Of a stretch of 64,000 nucleotides of DNA, positions 1 to 11,501 are shown in pieces. Position numbers and translations under genes: made by a program. Position 1 is the first letter of the stretch; every line of letters begins with the position of its first letter. The notes beneath the pieces are model-generated. The model saw only the letters and a list, made by a program, of their open reading frames with translations, was not told where the DNA came from and did no database searches. This DNA is from Rhodocollybia butyracea. Lineage: Eukaryota; Basidiomycota; Agaricomycetes; Agaricales; Omphalotaceae. The DNA is taken from contig JADNRY010000024.1 of NCBI GenBank assembly GCA_015501585.1, positions 186,001-250,000 of the forward strand. The letters are read 5' to 3'.

Positions 1-818
1 GAACGGAAGGATACACCTGGTCGTTCAATTTGACGGAAACTGATATTAGATCCCAGTCAGAAAGATGGACTGTTTGTGAAGATATCGGCCTCTCAAGGGT
101 ACTATGTCGGAGTTCAAAAGGAGCATCCATATACTTCGGACGAAAGGTATGGTGCGTCTTTTGAGGTTCCATTCCTTTCTTAACAGCTGTTCTTATTAGG
201 ACTCCCATCGATAACCGTTGACTTACCACTTCTCCCAATAAACCATGCCAAGGACTCTCTGCGTTCCAGCGCTCTTCTCCGTCGACGTTGCGCATTCCTT
301 CAAATTCAAACCTCTCTCGCTCGGATGAATTTGACCGAGCTAATCAGCTATTTGAGAAAGATCGACGGGGTTACTCACCGAAAGTTGGTTACGGGTTTTG
401 CTTTGTCACGTTCATAATAAGTATTGTACTATCGACTTGGCCTGATGTACTATGTATTTCTGTCCCAGATCATTGTTAGCGTTTCGTATTCGCTTATTAT
501 CTTGTAAACACAGCTGTTCTCCGTTCGTCTTTTTTTCAAAATTCTTTAAATACAAATCAGAACTCACAGACACAAGGCTGTATCTCGGGGCTCAAGGGCA
601 GTAAAAAAACGTTGGGCGTGTCTCTACAATATGGCATTGTCACCAATTGTCTTTAACCAGCACTCCATCTACCCTATTGTCATGGTTAAAGCGGGCCAAA
701 TCCATATATATGGCAACGCCATTGACGAATATTAACGACAAATTCTTTTCTTACTCTGTTGCAGGTAGGCTTTTGACAATGTTGTCAATTCCTTCGTGTT
801 TACATGTTTTACTAGAAC
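1..818. other. No confident gene
   Basis: No open frame here has recognisable domain content. The first ~170 bases have a plus-strand frame running in from the window edge that could be the last codons of a truncated upstream gene, but it is too short to identify. Short frames at 288-479 and 647-1048 look like chance. Confidence 0.4.
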
Positions 819-1199
819 ATGTCAAGCCTAGACTTTCCAACTTTGTCATCGTGGGTCCATCGAATTCTAGGTGCATACTCTGCCACTCAGCTTGTGTCCA
901 TCGCTACCATTTTGGTAGTAACTTATTATACCTTTGCAACCGAATACGAGGACCGGGCTCGGAAAGTACGACGGGTTGGCTTGCTCGCTATGTTACCGTT
1001 TGGTTACATGGCAACGTTTCTCTATTTTCTCCTCCTCGTCTTCTTTGACAAGGATGCAGAGGGCGTTACATCGCCTCGATCTAGTTCTCCTGTTCAGCAT
1101 CATCAAGAGATTGATGTCGCTCCCCGTCATCTCCTCTTGGCCACCATTATTCACGGGAACTCAAGATTCCCCTTCCTGGAGGCAGCGGCTGGTCAGTGA
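819..1199 (+). CDS. Possible small membrane protein fragment, unidentified
   Basis: A 126-codon frame starts with MSSLDFPTLSSWVHRI and contains two hydrophobic stretches, roughly residues 22-38 (around QLVSIATILVVTYY) and 52-73 (around LLAMLPFGYMATFLYFLLLVFF). These could be membrane helices. After the second one the composition becomes ordinary and the frame runs into sequence that looks like the start of an F-box/LRR-like fragment. I recognise no family. It may be a real small gene, a remnant, or a chance frame over T-rich sequence. Confidence 0.25.
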   Translation: MSSLDFPTLSSWVHRILGAYSATQLVSIATILVVTYYTFATEYEDRARKVRRVGLLAMLPFGYMATFLYFLLLVFFDKDAEGVTSPRSSSPVQHHQEIDVAPRHLLLATIIHGNSRFPFLEAAAGQ

Positions 1200-2206
1200 A
1201 TGTGAAATTCAACCTGTCGAGCAGCCCCCATGTCAGCGTCACCGGCTACAACTTCACAGTCGATATGCTCGACAAAAACTTAAACCAATACATTAGATCG
1301 GGCAACGTTACATTCAAGTACGAAATCGCACCTTCGGATTTCATCCAAGGTGGCAACGACGCAGTGTTGGAGCCTTTGCACGTGCAGCTCGAGATCGTAC
1401 ACAGGAGGCCTCAGTCTGTTGCTATCTATAAACTTTCGCTAGTCAAATGGAACCTTGCCCTCTCATCTGGACAGATCCCATTTGAATTTCGCAAAGGGGG
1501 TGCAGGCGGGCAAGGATGGAAGATAGATGGCCCAGTTTCCATGCCTTTCATAAAACCATGGTGCACGAGCTGAACCCATCGCAGACATTCTTCCTCTACA
1601 GCTTTCTTGATCCACGCATCAAGCACCTACTTGATGAGTCGGATGTTTCAAAGTTTCACGCCGATATCACACAAGTCACCATTCCAATCATCACTCCCAT
1701 CCTGAAAAGCCTGACTTTTGTTGGAAATCCCCCCCACGGCGGGGTATACGATTCTCCATTCCGAGACAGGACGAGGAATTTTTCCTGGCCCATCTCACGC
1801 ATCTCGAGCTTGACCGTATCTCCGTTTTTCCCGAAGAATTCTTGGGAATTCTCGACCGTTGCGAGGCGCTAAGTTCGTTGATCTTGCATAGACCAGGAGA
1901 GGTAGTGGGACATCCGAATTGATTCCGCCGAGAAGGATTGTCAGCCGCAAACTGCATATTTTGCGATTCCTGAGATGCAGGACTCCCATACATGGCTTTT
2001 TTTCTTCAACGCATGTGCATCTCGCCGTCGCTGAATTGTCTTTACAAACCGATGTCCCTCAGAATACTCTCCAAGTGCATCACCTGGGGCTGCAGTGGGA
2101 AACGATCCTTAGAATGGAGTTATCGGAGAGATGGGGGGACAGTTTTATTAGGCAGTGCCGAAGGAACCTTTCTGCGGATACTACACTAGAAATAATTTCA
2201 AACTAG
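1200..2206 (+). pseudogene. F-box/LRR-like gene remnant (plus strand)
   Basis: Several overlapping plus-strand frames together resemble the leucine-rich half of basidiomycete F-box proteins. The best stretch, about 1780-1870, reads HLTHLELDRISVFPEEF and then a LxSLxLHRPGE-type motif, typical of the rank-and-compare LRRs in these families. The frames do not join into one open reading frame with obvious introns: the reading switches near 1500-1560 and again near 1750-1900. No clear F-box helix is seen at the start. The most economical reading is a decayed member of the large, fast-turnover F-box family, but an intact gene with unusual splicing cannot be excluded. Confidence 0.35.
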
Positions 2207-2833
2207 GGACCTTGATATCTGAGTCCGAGTACCGTCTCCCATTGTAGATAAAGGTAAAGCTATCTCTCTGTGTTCGCATGTATATCTTTGTACTAGATTG
2301 TACAACTCTGTCAGACTGCCAGAGTCAGTCTTCTGGAGCGACTGAGACTGGATGCACAGCGTGCGTCCTGATGGGGGCGGGGTAGTGTGGCCAAAGTGAT
2401 GAATACCATCGAATAGTCCTTCAGACAGTGCCGGGCCAGTGAGGGGCTGGAAGTGATGGACTCGATGTTCTATCATATCAAACAGATGTCCATCCGAACA
2501 CCAGCGTGTGGCTAGCCACAGCCGGTTAAGCAAAAGGAGGATCGGTCTATCAGGGTTCGTCCAAGACAACACCGTCAACAGCGCATCGGCATTTCTAGAT
2601 TTGACATTAAGCTCTGAGAGTGTGGCGACATGAGGCGAAGAAAGGAGATCCTTCCAAAAGCTCCAAAATTTGCCTAAAAAGCAACAAGGGAGAGTTGAGC
2701 GGTTAGAATACCATAAAATAATGCTGAAAAGAGCATTTTCGCTCGAGATCTTGCGAGTGAATAAGTACAAGAGCTTCAGCTTTCCATAGAACTTTGGCGC
2801 ACAATGCACATTAGTAGGTGCCTCACTTTCCAC
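2198..2833 (-). CDS. F-box/LRR-like C-terminal fragment
   Basis: A 211-codon minus-strand frame carries segments typical of the C-terminal LRR tail of agaricomycete F-box proteins: a LxELNVKSRNADALLTVLSW-type repeat, then PILLLLNRLWLA, then a region with DMIEHRVHHFQPLTGPALSEG. There is no F-box helix at the amino end, so it is either the last exon of a longer gene whose 5' part is missing or a fragment. Together with the plus-strand remnant just upstream it makes this corner a patch of F-box debris. Such proteins normally act as substrate receptors of SCF ubiquitin ligases. Confidence 0.35.
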   Translation of the reverse strand: MESEAPTNVHCAPKFYGKLKLLYLFTRKISSENALFSIILWYSNRSTLPCCFLGKFWSFWKDLLSSPHVATLSELNVKSRNADALLTVLSWTNPDRPILLLLNRLWLATRWCSDGHLFDMIEHRVHHFQPLTGPALSEGLFDGIHHFGHTTPPPSGRTLCIQSQSLQKTDSGSLTELYNLVQRYTCEHREIALPLSTMGDGTRTQISRSLV

Positions 2834-3233
2834 ACGTAGCTAATGTCCCGTAGGTTCAGCATATGAGCTTTGAGAACATACATCCTGTAAGTAGAGGATG
2901 GAGGTTGAGAAAACGTTTACAAAAGTAAAAAAAGTATGTAACAAGTAAATACTACACTGCTACACTAGGCGCCGGCTACATTCACCACGTGAAAGTCACG
3001 CAACCATCGCGATCTTGGACCTTCATTATGCATACATAACCTCTGGCATAATTTTAAAATCATTCAAACACAGTATTTTTCACGCAATTGCATATACGAG
3101 CAGCCGCTGGCCGTCGCCAATGGCATAAATGCTTAGCGTCGGATATTGCTGCAATACGAGACGATGCAGTCAAGTCAGATGTTTAGCGTGGAGTGTATAT
3201 TCGTCATCGCATACATCTTCGAATTTGACAGTC
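2834..3233. other. Intergenic, promoter side of the SDR gene
   Basis: Separates the F-box fragment from the SDR gene start at 3234. I see no open frame of note and no clear TATA box. Confidence 0.4.
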
Positions 3234-4361
3234 ATGTCTTTGAAGGGTAAGCTCGCACTTATCACTGGTTGTAGGTATGTGCAACACAGCTCTTGTTTTG
3301 TCGTTTTTTATCAACGCCTGCTTCGAGTGGAGGGATCGGTGCCGCGACAGCAGTAGTGCTCGCCCGCCAAGGCTGTTCCATCGCAGTCCATTACAATTCT
3401 GCAGCCGAGAAAGCCCTCGCATTGACGAAAACCCTACGTGATATCTCTCCAGACGTCCGCGCATTCAAATTCCAAGCAAATCTATCCGACTATGACGCTG
3501 TTCGTCAACTTCACAGCGAGGTCGTAGAGAAAATGGGCCATCCAGATATCTTATTCAACAATGCAGGAGCTACTGTCAAGGCCATTGGTCGGATGGGAAA
3601 TATTCAAGACGTTAGCGTGGAAGATTTCGAGCAAACTTGGAAGGTCAACACGGGATCAAGCTATCTGGTGACTAAAATTGCCGCGTTTAGAAACCACTCT
3701 CCCTCTCATCGCCAATTACTTGTAGCTTACTCAGCTGTGTTTACCGCATATGCTTGAACAGAAGTACGGGCGTGTGGTCTTCAATTCAAGGCAGGGACAA
3801 ATATATACCTTGAAATTTTGGCTACTTACTCGTAACTATCAGCGTTGCAGCAGGAATTGGCGGAGTTGTTGGACCCCACTACGCGTCTTCTAAATCTGCT
3901 CTACATGGTCTCCTGCATTGGCTCGCCACTAGATACGCAAAGGAGGGTGTGGTGAGTACGCCCGTTAATTAGCCATGTTCGTACTTTGATAGTATCCATA
4001 GACATGTAACGCAGTAGCTCCTGCCCTAATTTCCGGTAAGTTCTTTACTGAAGCGGAGCGAAACGATGTTTAGACCAGTAGACACCACGATGATGGCAAA
4101 TGCCACCGATGAAACACGAGTAGGCCTGTTGTTTCTCAAAAACCTATTTTTCGAGTGCTCAGCTCATCCCAGCGTCTGATACCAGTGGGGAGGATGGGAC
4201 TTTCGCATGAAATCGCATCTATCGTCGAACTCCTCGTCACCAACGCTTACATGACCAACAAAGTAAGTAAATGTCCAATCCCTCTTCCCCTGCTGAACTG
4301 ATCTCATGGTTTTCCGTAGATCATTGTTGCCGATGGTGGAATGACCCCAAGCGCTTTTTGA
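3234..4361 (+). CDS. Short-chain dehydrogenase/reductase (3-oxoacyl-ACP reductase-like)
   Basis: A classical SDR, predicted NAD(P)H-dependent, about 252 residues in eight exons: 3234-3274, 3328-3667, 3726-3790, 3843-3951, 4002-4035, 4082-4119, 4173-4262 and 4320-4361. These splice junctions keep the frame throughout. Family motifs visible after splicing: the TGxxxGIG cofactor loop (TGCSGGIG, across intron 1), NNAG at the end of beta-4, the active-site YxxxK in GPHYASSKSA, and the terminal IIVADGGMTPSAF. The length is standard for the FabG-like group. The substrate cannot be told from the sequence. Intron 3 (3791-3842) starts with GC rather than GT. The gene sits 337 bp upstream of the CBP3-like gene on the same strand, with no reason to think they work together. 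Confidence 0.9.
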
Positions 4362-4698
4362 GGTGGAAAATTTGAAATGGTACCGTCGGACTATGTATCC
4401 TCGATTAGCTGGAATCCGAATGAAATCGGGCTGTCACCTGTGGGTGGTCAAACGAACGGACAGCCTCCGATAAATGCCAACTGATCAGTAATAACATGAT
4501 GTGTATTCTTTGGCTTTTCGTCAACTGTTAGTTCTTGAATTTATCGTCTGTTATGGATTCAAGATTGCGAACCCTGCCATCAAGCCAAGTACGGAGGGCG
4601 TAAGTTATAGTATCCAAATTAGGAAGGAAAAGACGGCTGTCTCGGCGTACTGGGCGCCTATTATTTTCCTCTTTGGCCTGACTTTGAAACTTGACTCC

Positions 4699-5910
4699 AT
4701 GTTTCCGCCATCACTCGTTCGCCACCAGTTACGCCATCTTCCTCGGACCATCTCCAAAAACAATGCTGTCCGCTCCCTGAAAACTGCGCAGAGTCTACGG
4801 AAAAAGATTGACGCGTCTCCTGCAAAATCTGAACAACCCACAAAAGGACCAAATCCGTCATCGGCATCATCTAGTCCTTCATTAGATCCCTCTAAAACTC
4901 TTATAGTCGGAGAAGACGGCACAGCTCAGGTGCCTCAGAAACCTCACAACTGGTTAACGCGAAAAGTATTAACCTCGGAGACTTGGAGATATTGGTTTAT
5001 GAAAGCCTCGGCTCTGCTAGGATTCCACAGTCCGAAACAGCTGGCTGGAGTCAGAACTTTTGTTCTTTTTGAACGTGTTTGTGCCATTGTTCCTGATACA
5101 CAGAGAGCTTTTTGGCAAGACGGTGCGCAGGACACTACAGATTCATGATTGTATCATTTTACTCAAGCTTTGATAGAATGTGACCTGCCCCCTACGTTCC
5201 AATCATGGTTTACCGTGACAAATCTTCACTTTTGGATGTTAACTGTCCGTCTTCGCGCACTACCCGAGCCGCATGGCAAATACTACGTTCAATTCCTCCT
5301 CGACCACTTTTTCCTCGACATTGAAGACCGTATACGCGCTGTCCTTCAGCCAGCCATCCCTCCACGCGATCCTTACACCTTCTTCTCCACGTTCTACGTA
5401 AACCCTAACATTCCAGCAGACGGAAAACTTAAACGAGGTAGCCGGGCACCGGAAAGACTCGTGACACGACAGATGAAGATTTTCAAAGAGCAGTGGGCCG
5501 GAATGGGTCTATGGTTTGATTATGGACTGGCTACAAATGACATGGAGCTCGCAAGTACGGTTTGGAGAAATTTACTTGGTGCTCGAGGTTTTCAAGGAAT
5601 TGCTTACCCCGATTCCAACCCTCCCAAATTCCGACGAGCTGTCAACCTTGTTGGAGGCACAGTAATTGACCCGAGCAAAGTTGACTTTGAAAAGGAAGTT
5701 GCTACTGATGATGGGTCTGGTGTTCATGATTACCCGCCGGAAGAAATCGACAAGTATGTCCAGTATCCAGAGCTTATGCTTGAGATCGTGACATATATTC
5801 GTCGGGAGATTTCGCGGCTGGAAAAGATTAGTGACGCGGAGATAATGGAAGGTCCTGTCGAAAAATTGTTGTTTAATCATATTCGACCCGACGGGAAAAG
5901 GCAGCTGTAA
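4699..5910 (+). CDS. CBP3: Ubiquinol-cytochrome c chaperone (CBP3/UQCC1 family)
   Basis: Mitochondrial chaperone that, with CBP6, binds newly made cytochrome b and the mitoribosome exit during assembly of respiratory complex III (family knowledge). Two exons, 4699-5122 and 5177-5910, join in frame across a 54-bp GT-AG intron to give 385 residues. The first ~40 residues are basic and lack acidic residues (MFPPSLVRHQLRHLPRTISK), as expected for a matrix-targeting presequence. The conserved ubiquinol-cytochrome c chaperone domain starts near residue 100 with TWRYWFMKASALLGFHSPKQ and continues through TFQSWFTVTNLHFWMLTVRL and YYVQFLLDHFFLDIEDRIR. The first methionine of this frame that gives a targeting-like start was chosen. 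Confidence 0.92.
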
Positions 5911-6743
5911 TAGTTGCTAATATACAAACATTTGCTGCTAGCTTTCGGTTTCATTGTTACGGGCTCGGGAGATTCAGGAATTCGATCATCGGTAAAAAGC
6001 TACTGGAAAAAGACGACAACAAGAATGTCGAAACCGACACGTCTGCGCAAAGACATCGGAATTGGCTATTGGTCGATACTGTCACATAGTCCTCCTGCAC
6101 AATCGGCCAGAGATGGTGCTTTTGAGGAGTCTTATACGGCAGACGCACTTGGTCTCCGCTTTCTGTGACAAATTCGGAGTACCGGAGATGATCGCTGCTG
6201 GCTATAGAACCCATAGTATTGAACAAGAATAAGAACGTAACGCTCTGCAATGATTGTCTACAAGTGCGGACTGTCAAGAGCGTCGATATCATTACAGAGG
6301 TTCAACATTCACAGTCAAGTCTTGAGACCGACCTCGATCGGTAGTGTACAAGCGACAGACCATCACCAAGACCTCGGACAACGAGACAGCTGGGAGCGTC
6401 ACACATAAGTATATCGGCGACGCGGAGCCATCATCCATGGCATGACAGAAGTGGAAAAAAAAATATTGAAGAAGAGAAAATGTTCTGGCCCCAATGCTTT
6501 AAGACGATTAAGAATGTGGGGGGTAGGCGAAAATATTTTCATGATCAAGAGAATTTCCATCTGTAAGAGCATGAGAACGTGGCCAATCCCAGATCAGACT
6601 AGTACTTAACTGTTTCCACAGTTTACGCAACTGGAGGAGGAGTCAGAAACTGGTACAAAGGAGCATAAAAGGGACGTTACAGGACAAGAGTCTAAAAGGA
6701 AACAGTTAGAACCGTGGAGTGCAGTGAAGCGACAAACGTACAG
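5911..6743. other. Intergenic between convergent genes
   Basis: Lies between the 3' ends of the CBP3-like gene and the minus-strand S9 peptidase, so it should hold both terminators and 3' UTRs. No coding potential is seen. Confidence 0.5.
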
Positions 6744-9110
6744 TCATTGGTTCATCAGCGATCTCTTCTGAGCCTGGCGGTAGCGAGTTTTTCTTTGCTT
6801 GCATTGTGGACACTGGAATGCATCTGTCTCATGGTAGTATTGGTCTTCATCGAGGGAACTAGAATCAAGCTTCAAAATCTGGCGATAAAAAGCAAGTTCC
6901 CGCTCGAAAGCATCACGCTGTGACTCCTCCTTCCTAAACCCATGCCCTTCCCCAGGATATAGCTTGTACTCAACTACCCCGCCACGCTTCTTGATACTCT
7001 CATAGATGATCTCTGCCTGCTCCTTCGGAACAACACGGTCAAGTTCACCTCGAGACAAGGTTAGTCAGGGCTTTGCTGTTGAAGCCACTGAAAGTTATCT
7101 ACCTTGAAGAATGAGCAATGGCCGATTGATTTTATCGACATAATTAACCGGTGACCTCGTATTGAATGGCTCGGTATCCTGTGGCGAACCTCCGACCAAA
7201 GAAAACATGTAATGCGACTCGAACTTGTGCGTCATTTTTATCAGTCCAAGGAGATCGGCAACACCATAAAGCGAAGTCGCAGCAGCAAAGACTTCAGTGT
7301 TGGAGCTGTTGCACAAGGCATTCAGGACAGTCAAACCACCAGCTGAACTCCCGCGGATAACCATTCGCTTTGGGTCTACGAGCGAGTGAGGAGGGCTAGC
7401 AAGGAGCTGTGAAGCCTTGATACAGTCTTCGACATCGACTATGCCCCAATTCAAGGCAAGACGGTTCATGTACTTCTTTCCGTAACCGTTGCTACCTCCA
7501 TAGTTGACATCGAGCCTGAAAATGATATTACTTTGACGAAAGGTTAGACTTTTCGCCTCGCTCACCAAGCAAAACCCCTGGTCGTCCAATATTGAATTTT
7601 CCAGGCCAATTCCTGCTGGGCCATCGACGTAGGGCCACCATGACAGTTTACGATGCAAGGAGGTTTCTCCCCACTGATACTAGTACCAGCATACGTGGGG
7701 TTATGCGGAGAGTAGTAGATAACATGCAAAAGATCATCATTCGGGGGAACTTTGAGTGAGATGCCTCGAGGAACCGAAATGAAAGAAGAATCAAAAATCG
7801 GCGTTGCACTCGACGGAGCGAGGTTTGAGATGAACGACACAACTCCACCCGAAATTGAACCGACAATGACCTTTGTATCTTCGTCGACTTTCGCCCCCAA
7901 GAACGTAAACTGACCCTTGGACTTTGAAAAGGGGCGTAGGCATTCCGCGGTAACGTATGGGCTATCTAGTTCCTCTCGTTCGCCAGTCTCGATATTGATT
8001 TGATACAATATGGTTCTCCCATCCCTGTACGAGTACCACACAGCAACTGTACCTGCCTCGTTGATTATTGCATAGGGAAAAAAGCAGAAGAGCCACATGA
8101 CACCACCGAAATCTTCCTTGACTGGCGATGGTAAAATCGGCATGGCTCGCGCGCTACGGACGTCGTACTTCCATGGGTTGATGAAACCCGATACATCGCA
8201 TACCCAGCAGAGCGTGTTGTTGTTTGCCCAAGCCGGAAAACCATTAGAACCGTCTTTGGCGACCGTAGTGACGTTTGAGAATGTCAAGCCAGATTCCGTT
8301 ACGACGATATCGACAAGTACGATTTCAGAGTTATCCCAAGGCATATTGGGATGGTTCCAGTGCTGGAAAACCAACCTGGTTCCATCTGGAGAGAACTTTG
8401 GAAGGGCATAAAAGTCGGCACCTGTTATAAGAGGCGATACCGTCTTTCGCTCGGTATCGAGCACAACCAATAGATTCAGCTGACAGTTACAAGACAACAA
8501 TTGAACGTGAGCTTCAACTTTGCATCTTTAGAATACTGACCACTGTAGACGGCGAATCATTTGTATGGTCTTCAAGGATCGAAATGAGAAACCGAGGGTG
8601 GGTAGGATGGACGTCGAAGCATGCATAACGAAATACTTCGTTCTCTGTCAAGTTTACTGAGTCAGTAACAATCTATAGTGGCTATGTGGAAAAAGTCATA
8701 CCTGGTGTGACTGGCTCTGCTTGACTTCCCTCCTTGACATCGACTTTGTACACCCGATTGTCACTGATATTGGAATAATACGCAATTCCATCGTGTACCA
8801 AGGCTGCCGCAGACCCATATTCATGAACTCCAGTTCGTACATTCACGTCTTTCGAAACAATTTCTCTCCCAGTTTTCGTTTCAACGAGGACACAACGTCC
8901 TTCCTCTGCTGGACGTCCTTCGATATGGTAGACTACTGAAGTAACAGCGTCTACCAGAACATCATTTGTCGTATTTGCCTGTTTTGAAGAAGTCAATGAT
9001 TTGAGAACTTAGAGATGATGATGATATAATTATGAACTGACTGTGCTGCCAGTTATGCTCTCCGCAGAAATAGGGGATTGCCAATTTCCGTATGGTGCTC
9101 GCTCGGTCAT
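6744..9110 (-). CDS. S9-family serine peptidase (acylaminoacyl/dipeptidyl peptidase-like)
   Basis: Prolyl-oligopeptidase-type alpha/beta hydrolase of about 693 residues. Exons on the minus strand: 9110-9042, 8978-8702, 8644-8541, 8479-7566, 7515-7103 and 7048-6744; all five introns are 50-63 bp and keep frame. The N-terminal ~400 residues look like the beta-propeller (repeated strands such as DFYALPKFSPDGTRLVFQHW). The C-terminal hydrolase domain has an HGGP oxyanion element (PPCIVNCHGGPTS), the nucleophile in RGSSAGGLT, the acid Asp in ELDRVVPKEQAE and the catalytic His in GEGHGF, so all triad residues are present. No signal peptide is seen, suggesting an intracellular enzyme. Such enzymes trim small peptides or N-acyl amino acids; which substrate is used here is unknown. 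Confidence 0.9.
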
Positions 9111-9220
9111 CGTCGAAAATGCAAGAACAGAGTGATGATCAGTGCAGGATCAGTGTGATAATCGAATCATCGATACTTGTTTGCAAGTGTTAAATTCTAG
9201 TACTTGCGAACAATTTCTAT

Positions 9221-11397
9221 TTATACAAGAAAACAACAAGATCTTTCCAGCCCATGCGTCCAGCAAAATTCCAAAGACGATTCCAAATCGGAATCCATTG
9301 ATGAAAAGATGGAAGAAGAAGAAACCGAGGAACAAGAATGCAAAGAGGTAGAGCGAGAAGTTATCAAGTCATGAGCGAGATTCGAATCAAAAGTTCTCAT
9401 ACACGCTCCAGGACCGATCTGATACCTGCCCCAAGTAACCTCCCACTCTTCCACTTCCTCCTCCGCTTCGTACCCATACACTTCTGTGATCTCGACCCAG
9501 TCAGGGGGAATGGCCGGTACGTGGGGACGATATACCAACTCAGAATGTAGGTATTCATCTCCTTCACTATCTGGATCCTGTCCATCTACGAAAACATCAA
9601 AGGGTTCAGGAACAACTGTGAGTCCTGCATCCCTTCTAGCTCGTAAAGCTTGATCTCGTATGTTCCGCTCCGCCTCACTGGCCCCGGGCATGGTTATATA
9701 ATGAACTATCCCAATCTCTTTCAGTTGCACGGAGGCGCAGCGGGAGTGACGGATGGACTGGAATGCTGAGAGAAGGTTGGGAATATACAGAGGAAATACC
9801 GACGTCCTACAGCGAGAGAGTGGGAGAGAAAAGAGCTTCGCTAGGACAACACCGTCTTCAACCGATAATGCGCAGGATTGTGCTGAACCGGGCTGAGAGG
9901 AATAATATCAAAAGGATATAAAAGGCGGGTCTCGCTGTAACACTCACAGGTAGAGGATGCGCTGCTTCCCCAATGACTACCAGCTTGTCCTCCGTCCACT
10001 TATCGAGCACATATTCATGTGCGAGTGGGGTAGGTGTACGGTGTTCAGAGTGTCCATGAAAACCTGTGGCCAGGCGGGCTAGTTTGATGAGGCTGAATAG
10101 GTGACGTTAGTGTCAGTATTGGGTTCGATGCCTTGAGAATTCACCTCGGTTCAGCCCCACGCAAAATGGATGGCAGATCCCGAGTTTGATCATCGGGCCC
10201 ATAAACATAAAGGGAGAAATCGCAGCTTTCGCCCTAATTTCAATATATCAGCCTATAACGAAAGTGTCAAGGACAATTGATGTACACTTGGGAAGCCCAC
10301 AGCCGCAGAAGTGTAACCGAGCCAGACAAACATGTCCTACATTCAACCAAAGTTTAGTCATTAACGGCTAGTATACGATATAGGCTCACATTGTTCCTTC
10401 TATTAATTAGATACGCAAGTTCGGGATCTTCAAGGATGGACTGTTTGGGAATGGATACGCTGTACCGAAGTTGTCAAAGCTCAGTTCAAATTTCAGTAAA
10501 GACACAAACCTGAACATGCAAAGATCAGCTCTCTCGGCACCTATCCCAGTTTCCTTAGAGACTCCTTCATTAGATGTGATGTATTTCCGCGTCACGCCAT
10601 TGACACCGTCCGCCCCTACTAGTACATCGGCATGAATTACTTCCCCGCAAGCTAAAGTAACAGAAGGATATTTCGAGCAGGGGCTTAGAGATACAACCTT
10701 GGCGCCAAACCGAATCGAGGCACCACTGGAGAGGGCTGTCCGGTAGAGGAGCGCTTGAAGGGCACCATACTACGGAAGAAGCATGTCAGTAGGTATAAGA
10801 AGGAGAGTCGGGTTCAAGAACCGAAACTTGAAGGGGAAACTCGGAAGAATGGTAAGCGAGGGGTGAGCGAGATTAAAAGGCTTACAGTAGTCAACCCAAA
10901 CTCCCCCCTCGTCTCTTTCAGTACCTCCGAATCCCATCGAAAGCTCCCCAGGTACCATCCAGCAAAGGAAAGCATATTGATTGTGTCTGGTTTTGATGAG
11001 ATTTTCTTGAATTCATCCTCAATACCCCAATCTTGGAGTATCTTGTACATGTTGGGAGCGATACGGCAGCCCTGGGTTCCCTGAGAGTTTGTGTAAATTA
11101 TGTACTCGCTTCGTACCTAAAATGGATTGTACAGAACGACATACTTTGGAGAGCACCTCGTCCTTCTCGATAACTGTAACTCGATGTCCCACCCGACATA
11201 AAGCAATTGCAGCTGAGAAGCCGCATATACCCCCTCCGACGATGAGAAAGTGTAGCTGATGAGGATGCGGCTCGATGAAACCGGTCTAAACCAGAGATCA
11301 GTTAAAACTTAATAAAAGCAACGGAAGGGACACAGGGTTTCAAGCAAGCCTTGTCATCAAGGGGTCGATTGCAACGTACCGGCTTGGGCACCGCCAT
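9221..11397 (-). CDS. FAD-dependent monooxygenase (salicylate hydroxylase-like)
   Basis: Flavoprotein aromatic-hydroxylase family. The start is an 18-bp first exon (11397-11380, MAVPKP) followed by an intron of 94 bp. Exon 2 (11285-11145) then gives the Rossmann motif LIVGGGICGFSAAIALCRVG and ends in VIEKDEVLSK. Further on come the DG motif region (VLVGADG) and the second FAD motif GEAAHPLP, where the usual GDAAHP has Glu for Asp. An intron directly after that motif leads to PGSAQSCALSVEDGVVLAK. Around eight introns are present. The 3' end is the weakest part: after an acidic EEEVEEWEVTWG segment the frame runs to a stop at 9221, but the last ~60 residues look unlike family members and a different splice end is possible. 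The substrate is probably an aromatic or polyketide-like compound. Confidence 0.8.
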
Positions 11398-11501
11398 AGA
11401 GGGCTGAAAGTACTGGTTCGACGACTCTTGTCAGAACCAAGCGGTCTTTAAGTACTCGGAAATCACCTGCCACGGTTCAACCGATCCTCTTCCAGTGGGG
11501 A

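Noticed and set aside
4501..4698. In-frame extension upstream of the CBP3-like start
   Set aside because: It would put a hydrophobic non-basic leader ahead of a good mitochondrial presequence; the ATG at 4699 fits better.
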